A stretch of 64,000 nt of DNA, from assembly GCA_021646415.1 (NCBI GenBank), contig SOEU01000014.1, positions 40,424 to 104,423 on the forward strand, written 5' to 3'. Below, in pieces: positions 55,297 to 63,620 of this stretch. The stretch is from Candidatus Brocadia sp. (GTDB lineage Bacteria > Planctomycetota > Brocadiia > Brocadiales > Brocadiaceae). The notes under the pieces are model-generated. The model made no database searches. It was not told the DNA's origin and saw only the letters and a list, made by a program, of their open reading frames with translations. The position numbers and the translations under genes were made by a program. Position 1 is the first letter of the stretch. Every line of letters begins with the position of its first letter.

Positions 55297-55324
55297 GTAG
55301 TGGCAAGGTCCCCCTTACCACTAC
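55297..55324. repeat. Short inverted repeat in intergenic DNA
   Basis: GTAGTGGcAAGG..CCTTaCCACTAC with a few bases between the arms. The whole 55011-55452 spacer holds no gene. Confidence 0.45.
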
Positions 55325-55452
55325 CCGATTGATTTGAAAATTTAATCATATAAATTAGATTTCTTATTCCTTTCTGAATGACGTCATCCCGAGCAAAATC
55401 GAAAGTGCAAATTTGAGGTGTAACTGAGGGTGTTTTTTTTAAGGTAAAGCCA

Positions 55453-56349
55453 ATGGAAACTAACGAAAAAAATCTTGTAGAAATGTCGGTTATCGGTGAG
55501 GTTTCAAGTCCACAAAGCGGACCGTCACCTTACAGCATAACTCCTGATGGAAAGCCCAAAATATTACCAGGCATCGGGGGAATTACTTATAACGTTAAAG
55601 TGGGTGATAATGCCATCCAATGGGAGGCTGACCATGTAGAGCCCTGTGTGTCTGTTAAAAACAAGGACAGAGACGAGAACGGAGCATTAAATTTATTATC
55701 CTGCATTGGAAATATTGCCAGGGTTATAACAGGTGATGCAAAAGGTAGCACTGGTGTTGTAACAGGAAAACATGGTGGTATTGAAAATGTGCTGGTTGAT
55801 TTTGATGATAAGACATTAGAAAGGCTCGCCATCGGAGATAAAATACTTATCCGGGGTATTGGTGTGGGTTTGTCTTTTCCGAAGTATCCACACATAAAAC
55901 CAATCAACGTATCCCCGGATCTTTTAAGGGTATTACCAATTCGCGAGGACGAAACGAAAGATGTTTTAAATATTCCTGTGACACATGTTGTTCCTGCGGC
56001 TATTATGGGTTCAGGCTTGGGATCTCAGCAATGCTACCGTGGAGATTACGATATACAGCTTTTTGACAGACAAAATGCAGAGAAGTATCATTTGCAAACA
56101 TTGCGTTTTGGCGACATCGTGGCAATCATGGATGCAGACCATACCTATGGAAGGATATATAGAACCGGAGCTGTAAGTATTGGGGTTGTTGTACACAGCA
56201 ATTGTGTAACGGCAGGGCACGGTCCCGGTGTAACGACATTACTTACCTCTGCCGAGGGCAAAATCGTTCCGTATCTTGATAGTACAGCGAATATTGGCAT
56301 ATACTTAAAAATTGGACGGTTCAGGAAAAGATCAAAAAAGAAAAGCTAG
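55453..56349 (+). CDS. DUF4438 domain protein
   Basis: 298 residues from ATG 55453. Family-specific segments include TITPDGKPKILPGIGGITYNV-like text near residue 25, GDAKGSTGVVTGKHGG, VTHVVPAAIMGSGLGS and TAGHGPGVTTLL. The family is common in anaerobes and Thermotogales and has no known function. Beta-rich, no signal peptide, Lys-rich tail. It ends 40 bases before the promoter of the ribosomal protein operon. Confidence 0.8.
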   Translation: METNEKNLVEMSVIGEVSSPQSGPSPYSITPDGKPKILPGIGGITYNVKVGDNAIQWEADHVEPCVSVKNKDRDENGALNLLSCIGNIARVITGDAKGSTGVVTGKHGGIENVLVDFDDKTLERLAIGDKILIRGIGVGLSFPKYPHIKPINVSPDLLRVLPIREDETKDVLNIPVTHVVPAAIMGSGLGSQQCYRGDYDIQLFDRQNAEKYHLQTLRFGDIVAIMDADHTYGRIYRTGAVSIGVVVHSNCVTAGHGPGVTTLLTSAEGKIVPYLDSTANIGIYLKIGRFRKRSKKKS

Positions 56350-56388
56350 CAGGTGTTTTGCTTAACCTGATGCGTGTGTAAAATAAAC

Positions 56389-56416
56389 TTGACATTTTAT
56401 CAACAATTAATATAAT
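56389..56416 (+). promoter_or_regulatory. Consensus sigma-70 promoter of the rpsB operon
   Basis: TTGACA at 56389-56394 and TATAAT at 56411-56416, spaced by 16 bases: a full match to both boxes. Transcription would start at about 56423, giving a short 5' leader before rpsB. Confidence 0.85.
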
Positions 56417-56473
56417 GTTAAACTTTCTAAACATTTATCCATTTTCGTTTATTTTAAAAGGAGAGGAGATTAT

Positions 56474-57178
56474 TTGTCTACTGTGAGTATTCAGGAGTTG
56501 GTCGATGCAGGATTTCATTTCGGTCATAGGACAAGTAAATGGAATCCCAAAATGAAGCCTTTTATCTTCGGCAAGAGAAATTTAATCCATATTATTAATT
56601 TGCGTGAAACGGTAAAGGGCCTTGTAATAGCATGTAAGTTTTTGACTAATCTTGCCCGGACAAAAAAAGATGTATTATTTGTAGGCACCAAATGGCAGGC
56701 TCGGGATATAACCGTACGTGAGGCCCAGCGTTGCGGAATGCACTATGCGAGTGAACGATGGCTGGGTGGCACGTTAACAAATTTCGATACCATACGGAAA
56801 CGATTAGAACGTTTGGAAGAATTAGAAAACCTGGAAAAAACAGGAGAGATTAATCAGTTCAGCAAAAAGGTCATTTCTTCTCTCAATCGTGAACGAAAAA
56901 AGATACTTGCAAACCTTGAAGGTATTCGTAAGATGACGACGCTTCCGGGGGCGCTTGTAATAGTAGATCCAAGGCACGAGCATAATGCCGTAAGTGAAGC
57001 AAAAAAACTTGGAATTCCAACGGTATGCCTTGCAGATACGGATTGTGACCCTGATAAGATAGATATTTGCGTCCCGGGAAACGACGATGCCATACGATCC
57101 ATTGATCTTTTTTTAACGAAAACAGCGGATGCTATTTTAGCCGGAAAAGAACTTGCGGCTACCATGTCAAAGGTCTGA
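56474..57178 (+). CDS. rpsB: 30S ribosomal protein S2
   Basis: 234 residues starting at TTG 56474 with GGAGAGGAG upstream; no ATG lies close, so the TTG start is accepted. VQELVDAGFHFGHRTSKWNPKM-like opening, NLIHIINLRET, VLFVGTKWQA, RWLGGTLTNF and the VDPRHEHNAVSEAKKLGIPT blocks are conserved S2 features. First gene of rpsB-tsf-pyrH-frr, the usual bacterial order. Confidence 0.95.
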   Translation: MSTVSIQELVDAGFHFGHRTSKWNPKMKPFIFGKRNLIHIINLRETVKGLVIACKFLTNLARTKKDVLFVGTKWQARDITVREAQRCGMHYASERWLGGTLTNFDTIRKRLERLEELENLEKTGEINQFSKKVISSLNRERKKILANLEGIRKMTTLPGALVIVDPRHEHNAVSEAKKLGIPTVCLADTDCDPDKIDICVPGNDDAIRSIDLFLTKTADAILAGKELAATMSKV

Positions 57179-57179
57179 T

Positions 57180-57383
57180 GTGAATATTGAGGATGTAAGA
57201 GAAGTTCCTTCCATTTCTGTAGAAGACAACACTTTTGCCCAATACATTGCATGCCTGGCATGCTGCCTTCGAAGAACATTTCGCAAGGGCTCTGTTTCTG
57301 GATGTTTTCATACAAATGAAGTTATCTTTGGTATAGAATACGTTTTTCTATCGGTATATCGTACGGAGGGTGTTAATGGCTGA
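57180..57383 (+). CDS. Possible small protein between rpsB and tsf
   Basis: A GTG at 57180, overlapping the rpsB stop region, opens 67 codons in which VNIEDVREVPSISVEDNTF and CLACCLRRTF occur. It fills the otherwise unused 197 bases and overlaps the tsf start by 8 bases. No ribosome site of its own and no family is known. It might be translated by coupling or might be chance. Confidence 0.25.
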   Translation: MNIEDVREVPSISVEDNTFAQYIACLACCLRRTFRKGSVSGCFHTNEVIFGIEYVFLSVYRTEGVNG

Positions 57384-57963
57384 TACAGCGAGTATCATGA
57401 AATTGAGAGAACAAACAGGGGCGGGAATATTGGAATGCAGAAACGCCCTGGATGATGTGAAAGGTGACTTCGAAAAAGCCCTGGAAATCATCAAAAAGAA
57501 GGGCATTGCTAAGGCAGCAAAAAAAGAGCAGCGAATAACGGCTGAAGGCAGAATTGGTACCTATATTCATACAAATGGGAAATTAGGGGTAATGGTTGAA
57601 CTGAATTGTGAGACTGATTTTGTGGCAAAGAATGAGGTTTTCCAGCAATTATTAAAGGATATCTGCATGCAGGTGGCTGCCACAAAACCAATAGCAATAA
57701 GAAGAGAGGATGTTCCCGGCCATATTGTAGAAGAGCAGAAAAAGATATTTATGGAAGAGACTAAAGGAAAACCTGCAAATATCATAGAAAAGATTATCGC
57801 GGGAAAACTAGATAGCTTTTACAAAGAAAAATGCCTCCTGGAGCAACCATTCATAAAGGATAATACCCAGACAATTCAGGATTTATTAGTTGCAAATATT
57901 GCAAAAATAGGGGAAAATATTAAAGTCAATCGCTTTATTCGATTCGAAGTAGGAGAATGTTAA
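57376..57963 (+). CDS. tsf: Elongation factor Ts
   Basis: 195 residues from ATG 57376, with GGAGGG 5 bases upstream; a GTG at 57370 in frame is less likely. The UBA-like N-terminus (IMKLREQTGAGILECRNALDDV) and the EGRIGTYIHTNGKLGVMVELNCETDFVAKN core are diagnostic. It is the short form of EF-Ts with a single core repeat, as in Thermus and several phyla. It recycles EF-Tu by nucleotide exchange. Confidence 0.94.
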   Translation: MADTASIMKLREQTGAGILECRNALDDVKGDFEKALEIIKKKGIAKAAKKEQRITAEGRIGTYIHTNGKLGVMVELNCETDFVAKNEVFQQLLKDICMQVAATKPIAIRREDVPGHIVEEQKKIFMEETKGKPANIIEKIIAGKLDSFYKEKCLLEQPFIKDNTQTIQDLLVANIAKIGENIKVNRFIRFEVGEC

Positions 57964-57996
57964 CCGACTGCAAAATGTTGTATTGTCTCCACCTCC

Positions 57997-58716
57997 ATGA
58001 AAAGCAATAGAAAGTATAAGCGAGTATTGTTGAAAGTAAGTGGCGAAGGTTTTGGTGATGAGGGAGGGCGTGGCCTCGAGTCGGAACGGTTTATTGCCTT
58101 AGCCAAAGAGATTCAAAAAATTTGCAAGGAGGGAGTAGAACTAGCGATTGTTGTTGGGGGTGGCAATATTCTTCGTGGCGCCAAACTTGGCAATACGGGT
58201 AAGTCGCGTGTACAGGCCGATCAGGTTGGTATGATTGCGACGGTGATTAATGCATTGCTCCTGCAAGACATGTTAGAAGGATTGTCTGTTAAGGCGCATG
58301 TTGTTAGCGCTATCGAAATTAAAAATATAACAGAACCCTTTATATTGCGAAATTGCTTACGATATTTAAAAGAAAAAAATGTTGTTATCTTTGCCGGGGG
58401 GACAGGAAATCCTTACTTTACAACGGATACAGCGGCTGCCCTTCGCGCGATTGAAATTAACGCAGACATCATGCTAAAGGCAACACAGGTCGATGGCGTA
58501 TATACGGATGATCCTATGAAAAATGCATCTGCAAAATTATATAAAAAACTAACGTATATGGACGTGCTGAGCAAACGGTTGGGGGTGATGGATCTAACAG
58601 CTATTTCCTTGAGTATGGAAAATAAATTACCGATTATTGTTTTTAACATAAATAACCGTAAAAACATTGAAAAGGCGATTTCTGGGAAACCTGTTGGAAC
58701 ATATATCGGGGAATAA
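57997..58716 (+). CDS. pyrH: Uridylate kinase
   Basis: 239 residues, amino acid kinase fold. KRVLLKVSGE start, AIVVGGGNILRG, VIFAGGTGNPYFTTDTAAALRA and DGVYTDDP are standard PyrH segments. It makes UDP from UMP. It follows tsf by 33 bases. Confidence 0.95.
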   Translation: MKSNRKYKRVLLKVSGEGFGDEGGRGLESERFIALAKEIQKICKEGVELAIVVGGGNILRGAKLGNTGKSRVQADQVGMIATVINALLLQDMLEGLSVKAHVVSAIEIKNITEPFILRNCLRYLKEKNVVIFAGGTGNPYFTTDTAAALRAIEINADIMLKATQVDGVYTDDPMKNASAKLYKKLTYMDVLSKRLGVMDLTAISLSMENKLPIIVFNINNRKNIEKAISGKPVGTYIGE

Positions 58717-58722
58717 CGGACA

Positions 58723-59283
58723 ATGTCAAAAGAATCGATATGCAAAGATGCAAGAACGAAGATGGAAAAGGTCGTTGCACATTTGCAAGAGGAATTGAAG
58801 GGTTTGAGAACAGGCAGGGCAAGCACGGGATTGGTGGAAAATATAAAGGTGGAGTGCTATGGAGATTTATCACCTTTAAAACAGATTGCAGTCCTTTCGA
58901 CTCCAGATGCACAGTCTATACTGATTAAACCCTACGATACTTCTATAATTTCAAGTGTTGAGAAGGCTATATTACAATCCGATCTCGGTTTAACACCTTC
59001 AGTCGAGGGGAAAACCCTGCGCATTGTAATTCCGCCGCTCAACGAGGAGCGGAGAAAGAAACTTTCCACACACGCAAAAGAATTCGGAGAAACCGCAAAG
59101 ATATCTTTGCGAAATATACGGCACGAGGCGAATAAACAGGTAGACAAAGAAGAGAAAGACGATATACTGACCGAAGATGATGCCAAGCGCGCCAAGGATG
59201 ATATACAAAAGATCATCCATGAATTTGAGGGCAAGCTTAACGATTTGGTCAAGAAAAAGATTGAAGAGATACTCAAGGTATAA
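58723..59283 (+). CDS. frr: Ribosome recycling factor
   Basis: 186 residues, 6 bases after pyrH. LKGLRTGRAS near residue 27, IKPYDTSIISSVEKAI, and RRKKLSTHAKEFGETAKISLRNIRHEANK are the conserved RRF helices. The last gene of the operon. The 59284-59511 stretch behind it contains an imperfect inverted repeat (ATTTCGGATTGCAGATT / AATCCGAAATCTGCATT-like) but no gene. Confidence 0.95.
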   Translation: MSKESICKDARTKMEKVVAHLQEELKGLRTGRASTGLVENIKVECYGDLSPLKQIAVLSTPDAQSILIKPYDTSIISSVEKAILQSDLGLTPSVEGKTLRIVIPPLNEERRKKLSTHAKEFGETAKISLRNIRHEANKQVDKEEKDDILTEDDAKRAKDDIQKIIHEFEGKLNDLVKKKIEEILKV

Positions 59284-59511
59284 AATGTAATTGTTCTTTA
59301 TTTGACACGATATAGCACTACGAGATATATGTTGTGGGTGTTCTAATTTTTGATTTCGGATTGCAGATTGTAGATTAATTAATAAAATCAATAACAAATC
59401 CGAAATCTGCATTCCACAATCAAAAATCTAAAAGTGAGTTTTAGTTGTGGCCACAGAAAGTTTTCTATAGACAACTTTTTACGTGCAATTAGTAGAAAAG
59501 TGAATATAATA

Positions 59512-59587
59512 GGGGGCATAGCTCAGTAGGTAGAGCACCGCCCTTTTAAGGCGGGCGTCGATGGTTCGAATCCATCTGCCCTCACCA
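59512..59587 (+). tRNA. tRNA-Lys (anticodon TTT)
   Basis: Full cloverleaf: acceptor GGGGGCA/TGCCCTC, D arm GCTC..GAGC, anticodon stem CCGCC/GGCGG with loop CTTTTAA, T arm GATGG-TTCGAAT-CCATC. CCA is encoded. Confidence 0.96.
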
Positions 59588-59603
59588 TTTTAGACTATAA
59601 AAT

Positions 59604-59678
59604 GGCCCCATCGTCTAGCCTGGTCTAGGACAACAGATTTTCGATCTGTGAACTGGGGTTCAAATCCCCATGGGGTCA
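59604..59678 (+). tRNA. tRNA-Glu (anticodon TTC)
   Basis: Acceptor GGCCCCA/TGGGGTC, D arm GTC..GAC with a long loop, anticodon stem ACAGA/TCTGT with loop TTTTCGA, T arm TGGGG-TTCAAAT-CCCCA. CCA is not encoded, unlike the neighbouring tRNA-Lys. Spacing suggests one transcript for both. Confidence 0.95.
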
Positions 59679-59693
59679 AATCCCTATAGGAAC

Positions 59694-59732
59694 AAAAAAG
59701 CCATGAGATTGGAAAAATCTCATGGCTTTTTT
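59694..59732 (+). terminator. Intrinsic terminator after the tRNA pair
   Basis: AAAAAAGCCATGAGATT, a short loop, AATCTCATGGCTTTTTT. Perfect 17-base arms with a T-run. The 59733-59969 spacer behind it holds no gene. Confidence 0.9.
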
Positions 59733-59969
59733 ATCTTATAGTATTACTCTCTAAAAACTTCTTTTTTGGAAAGTTTTTAAGCAATTCTTTGCATGAACTA
59801 CTAGCGCTTGACTATAGCAAAGTTGCGATTGCTATACTCCCCTCTATCAAGAGGGCTATTGATAGCAGGCAGGCAATGAATTGCCTGTATGTAAGAAGGG
59901 ACAGGAAACAGATAGGCCAAATCTAAACCACTACGCCAGTTTCCTACTCTACCCTAAATGACCCCAATG

Positions 59970-60740
59970 TTAGCAACGGGGAAGTTCTGCAGGGTCCTGC
60001 TGATAATAGAGCTTCAATTCCCCATAAAGCTCCGGGTGCCTTCGCTTAAGTTGTACAGCCTTCTCGAAGAAACATTCCGTCGCCACAGCGAAAAACTCCG
60101 CGGGATTTGTGGCACCATACTTATCTAATACAGTCCGCCGACCGTGTGCGGCATCTTGTTGTAAATGCACATACTCCGTGCCAAGCACACGCGCCCACGC
60201 AATATACATCGAACGTCGCGGCAAAATAGGTGAACCGTGGGCTTCGCCACCCTCCTGGTCCAGCTGATGGGCAAACTCGTGAAGTACAACGTTGTGGCCG
60301 TCATGGATATCGGATGCTCCGCGCAGCACATCATCCCATGATAATACAACCGCTCCGTGATGCCACGACTCGCCGAGCCGAACCGAATCACCCTCGATCA
60401 CAATTCCATTGCCCATCGACTTGCGCACATGTGCTATATATATGCTGGGGTAGACCAATATTGATTTCATTGTCGGGTAGTAGTCTGTGTCACGGTGGAG
60501 CAGGAGCAGGCACGCTTGCGCAGCAATGGTAACCCTGATCTCATCAGTCACCTGCAAACCCCGGCAGCCTTCAAAATGCTTCTCGTCAAGGAAGACCTGA
60601 ACGTGGCCTTGAAGCTCCCGCTGATCAGCTTCAGGCAAGCAACGATAGAAGGGTACATTCCGCCCGATGATTTTGAGCCATGATTGGGGTAATGGAATAG
60701 CGCGCAAACGATCACGCCGTTGCCGTTTAAAACCGAACAT
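59970..60740 (-). CDS. mtfA: MtfA-like zinc peptidase (M90)
   Basis: 256 residues from 60740. HEFAHQLD carries the two zinc His and the catalytic Glu, and PAEFFAVATECFFE gives the downstream Glu ligand, as in MtfA, the Mlc-titration factor with aminopeptidase activity. SILVYPSIYIA and GESWHHGAVVLSWDDV blocks are family hallmarks. GC-rich codon use compared with neighbours suggests transfer. Cytoplasmic. No glucose-PTS gene is near, so the Mlc link seen in Escherichia coli need not hold. Confidence 0.88.
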   Translation of the reverse strand: MFGFKRQRRDRLRAIPLPQSWLKIIGRNVPFYRCLPEADQRELQGHVQVFLDEKHFEGCRGLQVTDEIRVTIAAQACLLLLHRDTDYYPTMKSILVYPSIYIAHVRKSMGNGIVIEGDSVRLGESWHHGAVVLSWDDVLRGASDIHDGHNVVLHEFAHQLDQEGGEAHGSPILPRRSMYIAWARVLGTEYVHLQQDAAHGRRTVLDKYGATNPAEFFAVATECFFEKAVQLKRRHPELYGELKLYYQQDPAELPRC

Positions 60741-60810
60741 GTCTTTTGGATGACGTTTTTATGAAATAAATATATCTTCTAATCCAGTCTATCTATGCCT
60801 GTTCAGCACG

Positions 60811-60855
60811 AATCGATTAATGCTTTTTTCGAACCATCTCACGCACCTGATCAAG
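60811..60855 (-). pseudogene. Integrase N-terminal relic 1
   Basis: On the minus strand LDQVREMVRKKH then TAA and SI; it matches the better-preserved relic at 61929 downwards (LLDQVREVIRKKHYSI). The TAA replaces a Tyr codon. Such starts are usual for tyrosine recombinases of the integron/phage type. Nothing of the catalytic domain remains. A hairpin ACACCTTGATT..AATCAAGGTGT lies at about 60873-60914. Confidence 0.5.
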
Positions 60856-60973
60856 TTGGGGAACATTGGGAACACACCTTGATTTGTAATTATTATAAAA
60901 CACCAATCAAGGTGTGACCCCCATAATCCGCTCAGCGCTTTGCTTTCCTGCGGTTTGCATGGGCTTCGAAATC

Positions 60974-61393
60974 CTATAAAATAATTACCTCGATTCCCTC
61001 TATATCCCTGAAGTGTTTTTTATCAAAGGTGCATATGGTCTTAACACCTCGTTCTTTTGCAAATTCTATAATCCATGCATCTATAAAATCTATATTTTTA
61101 CTCTTGTAAAGTCTTAAAGCAGAAATTATCGTTGATTTATCCGTGACATCAAGTCCTGATGTGTTTGTTATAGCCTCGACAAGTTCAAGGATAGCATCCG
61201 CCTTCAGTTGATAAAAACTCTCTAACACCCACACAAGTTCAGCGATCACCACAGACGGAACAATAATCCTCACATCACCTTTAGCAGCCCTGTCCAAAAG
61301 GTTATCAACAGCTTCCGCTTTTTTCTGATCATCGTTGATCAGATAGCGAACAAGCAAATTGGTATCTATAACAACCTTTTTACTGCTTTCCAC
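60974..61393 (-). CDS. vapC: VapC-type PIN domain toxin
   Basis: 139 residues from GTG at 61393, which overlaps the antitoxin stop by 14 bases; an upstream ATG exists but would overlap more. PIN domain acidic residues: VVIDTNLLVRYL (first Asp), AELVWVLES (Glu), FIDAWIIEFA and TFDKKHF (Asp). Such proteins are Mg-dependent RNases that cut tRNA or rRNA. The antitoxin gene precedes it on the same strand, which is the usual VapBC order. Confidence 0.88.
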   Translation of the reverse strand: MESSKKVVIDTNLLVRYLINDDQKKAEAVDNLLDRAAKGDVRIIVPSVVIAELVWVLESFYQLKADAILELVEAITNTSGLDVTDKSTIISALRLYKSKNIDFIDAWIIEFAKERGVKTICTFDKKHFRDIEGIEVIIL

Positions 61394-61637
61394 CCTGAGT
61401 AACCCTCTTTCCCACATACTTTTTAGTTTTTTTTCTTATCTCGTCGTAGTTCTCTTCCGTATTTATATTTTTTAATAAACCTTTAAAATCACGAAGGGTT
61501 CTGGCTGGTTTGATTACAATTTTATCGTTTTCCTTTTCAAAGAGGACAACATTTCCTTCCTGTACATTTAAAAGTTTCCTTACTTCCTTTGGTAAAGTAA
61601 TTTGACCTTTCGAGGTGATTTTTGATGTCAGTATCAT
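61380..61637 (-). CDS. vapB: AbrB/VapB-type antitoxin
   Basis: 85 residues. The start at 61637 is chosen because AAGGAG lies 10 bases upstream; an ATG at 61646 is too close to it. The SpoVT/AbrB DNA-binding fold opens with TSKITSKGQITLPKEVRKLLNV, and the C-terminal part, with LRDFKGLLKN and a charged helix, would bind and block the toxin. It should repress its own operon. Confidence 0.86.
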   Translation of the reverse strand: MILTSKITSKGQITLPKEVRKLLNVQEGNVVLFEKENDKIVIKPARTLRDFKGLLKNINTEENYDEIRKKTKKYVGKRVTQGGKQ

Positions 61638-61698
61638 AATTATCATTCTCCTTACTAAAATATTTGTCCTTACGAAAATTGTAATACCTACAATTTTA

Positions 61699-61929
61699 TT
61701 AGTCAAGGAATTTTGAGGAATGGAATAAACAATCAGAAGAAATTAACTCACTAATCAAGCACTTTGCTATCTGCCGCTGCGGGCATTTTCTTTTAAAATG
61801 AATTTTGAAGGTTTGACCCTTTGCTTCCTTCTTTGCTTCCTTGACCCTTTGCTTCCTTCCCTTTGCTTCCTTTTGAATCGAATAATGCTTTTTTCGAATC
61901 ACCTCACGAACCTGATCCAGTAATTCCAT
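61699..61929 (-). pseudogene. Integrase N-terminal relic 2 with low-complexity insertion
   Basis: ATG at 61929 gives MELLDQVREVIRKKHYSIQ, the start of a tyrosine recombinase. Then a run of CCTTTGCTTCCTT units (about 61816-61874, encoding KEAKG-type text) breaks the homology, and the frame ends at 61699. It is the better copy of the relic at 60811. The two copies flank the VapBC pair. Confidence 0.5.
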
Positions 61930-62115
61930 GGAGTAACCCACTTTCAGTAATTTATTCTTTCATATTTTTATGTTGACATAATACATTTACTTCTATATAT
62001 CTACAACGTGAATTTTATAAATAGCCGCAAAAATTAGTTCAAGTAAAAAATGTAATTAAGGTAATATTTTAGATTCATTGTTAAGTATACATGTGAATTC
62101 ATTAGGTAAATTCCA

Positions 62116-62580
62116 ATGGCAAAAGCACCACTTACCGATGCGGAAATTGAGTGGTTACTTCAAGTACCTAAAAAAGTACAAGCGGACGTAAAATGGCGCA
62201 TAGACTCTATGCAAAACTGGGCAAAATGTGAATTAGAAGTCGAAAATGAAATAAAAACCAATTTGAAACTAAATCTGAACTGTAATTATGAAGAGCGATC
62301 ATTATTTTCCTTTTCTCTTATCTTGAATAATGCTTATAGAATCGCAGGTCTCGACTATAATGGCAGTCATAGAAATAGGCATAAAGATGGTAATTTTTGG
62401 AATTCAAAGACTCACAAGCATCGATGGACGGAAAGGTGCAGGGATTCTTGGGCCTATACTCCAGAAGACATAATATCTAGCGATATTAAAGAAGTATTTA
62501 CATTATTTTGTAAAGAATGTAATATTACCCATACAGGGAACTTTTTGCCTCTTCCACCCAAACAAAAAACAATGTTTTAA
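62116..62580 (+). CDS. DUF6978-like protein
   Basis: 154 residues. N-terminal helix (PLTDAEIEWLLQVPKKVQA), then a mixed alpha/beta domain with RIAGLDYNGSHRN and a His-rich block (KTHKHRWTERC) and a tail NITHTGNFLPLPPKQ. The pattern LD..GSHRN..H.H resembles DUF6978, a family paired with DUF1828 proteins. The partner starts 3 bases after its stop. It is uncharacterised; the family has been noted beside mobile and defence genes. Confidence 0.6.
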   Translation: MAKAPLTDAEIEWLLQVPKKVQADVKWRIDSMQNWAKCELEVENEIKTNLKLNLNCNYEERSLFSFSLILNNAYRIAGLDYNGSHRNRHKDGNFWNSKTHKHRWTERCRDSWAYTPEDIISSDIKEVFTLFCKECNITHTGNFLPLPPKQKTMF

Positions 62581-62583
62581 GAG

Positions 62584-63372
62584 ATGAAAATGATGGAATG
62601 TTGGGAAATTATTGATAAATACCTATCAGGTTTGAGAAAGGGGTTTCACTGCGTTCCGGGTGATAAAAGACTACGGGTCATCACTCCTTATCTTTACCCC
62701 GACAATGATCTCATTGAAGTATTTATTGAAGATCTCGGAAGTGGCCGTATTAAAGTCACAGACCTTGGGGAAGTATTCAGGCATTTGCATTCTCAGGGAT
62801 TGGACGTCAACTCATCTCCTGAGAAAAAATTCATTGCCGATACGATAGCAAGCAGGGTAAATATTGAAATATCGGGCGGGAAATTAACGAAGACCGCTAC
62901 TATTGATGATGTATCTGAGGCTATGTTTGATATTATTACTGCAATACGTGGAATTTCGGATTTGATTTATACATCAAGAACCTACGAGCCTGGCACTTTC
63001 TTTAAAGAAGTAAAAGATTTCCTTGTGGAAAATCAATTCAAACATGAATCGAAAGTTAAAATTAAAGGCACATCAAGCAAATCGTATACGTTAGATTTTG
63101 AAATTTTAAATGGCAGGAAAATATATCTTCATACTTTATCTGCCAGAAGCATTTCAGGAATTAAACCAAAGGTAGATGCTACCGTTAGGATGTGGGTTGA
63201 TTTTGATAGCGAACTCAAAAAAGTAAGCCTATTAAATGACGTCGATTTTCAATGGGAAGAACCTGACATATACATTCTCAATCAAGTCTCAAGGGTAAAA
63301 CTCTGGAGTCAAAAAGCAGAATTGATTCCTTACTTGCGGGAAGGCTCTCAAAGCGAAAGAGTAAACGCATGA
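62584..63372 (+). CDS. DUF1828/DUF1829-type protein
   Basis: 262 residues. The N-terminal DUF1828-like half (about 25-120) carries VITPYLYPDNDLIEVFIEDLGSGRIKVTDLGE; a second domain of about 110 residues follows (YTLDFEILNGRKIYLHTLSA, ..SDDV-type ending). Tightly linked behind the DUF6978-like gene, which suggests they act together, perhaps as a toxin-antitoxin-like or anti-phage pair. Activity unknown. Confidence 0.7.
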   Translation: MKMMECWEIIDKYLSGLRKGFHCVPGDKRLRVITPYLYPDNDLIEVFIEDLGSGRIKVTDLGEVFRHLHSQGLDVNSSPEKKFIADTIASRVNIEISGGKLTKTATIDDVSEAMFDIITAIRGISDLIYTSRTYEPGTFFKEVKDFLVENQFKHESKVKIKGTSSKSYTLDFEILNGRKIYLHTLSARSISGIKPKVDATVRMWVDFDSELKKVSLLNDVDFQWEEPDIYILNQVSRVKLWSQKAELIPYLREGSQSERVNA

Positions 63373-63538
63373 AAAAAGAATTAGAAAAATGCCGGATTAC
63401 AGCAGACACTACAATTCGTTTAGCCCGTTTTTTGGCACTTCGGCTGAGTTTTGGCTTGGCCTGCAGTCGCAATATGATATGGACGTTGCTACAGATAAAC
63501 TGGGTGATCGGCTGGAGCAGCATTCTAAAGTAAACTAA
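63369..63538 (+). pseudogene. HigA antitoxin C-terminal relic
   Basis: CRITADTTIRLARFF followed, after a one-base slip in a run of six T near 63430, by FGTSAEFWLGLQSQYDMDVATDKLGDRLEQ. These are the last 50 residues of HigA-type antitoxins (ITADTALRLARFFGTSPEFW.. in the family). The DNA-binding half is gone. No HigB toxin is near. The following 63539-63620 has a reverse copy of the TTTTAAAA dispersed repeat. Confidence 0.6.
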
Positions 63539-63620
63539 TACACGTCATTTTGAAATCATTTGTCATTTTAAAAGCTTTCTAATGGGTGACCCCTATTACT
63601 CTACGATTTGAGTCAAAATT

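Noticed and set aside
59505..59510. TATAAT as promoter of the tRNA genes
   Set aside because: It ends one base before the mature tRNA-Lys, so transcription would start inside the tRNA.
61816..61874. Short repeats as a CRISPR array
   Set aside because: The units (CCTTTGCTTCCTT) are tandem without spacers; no cas genes are present.
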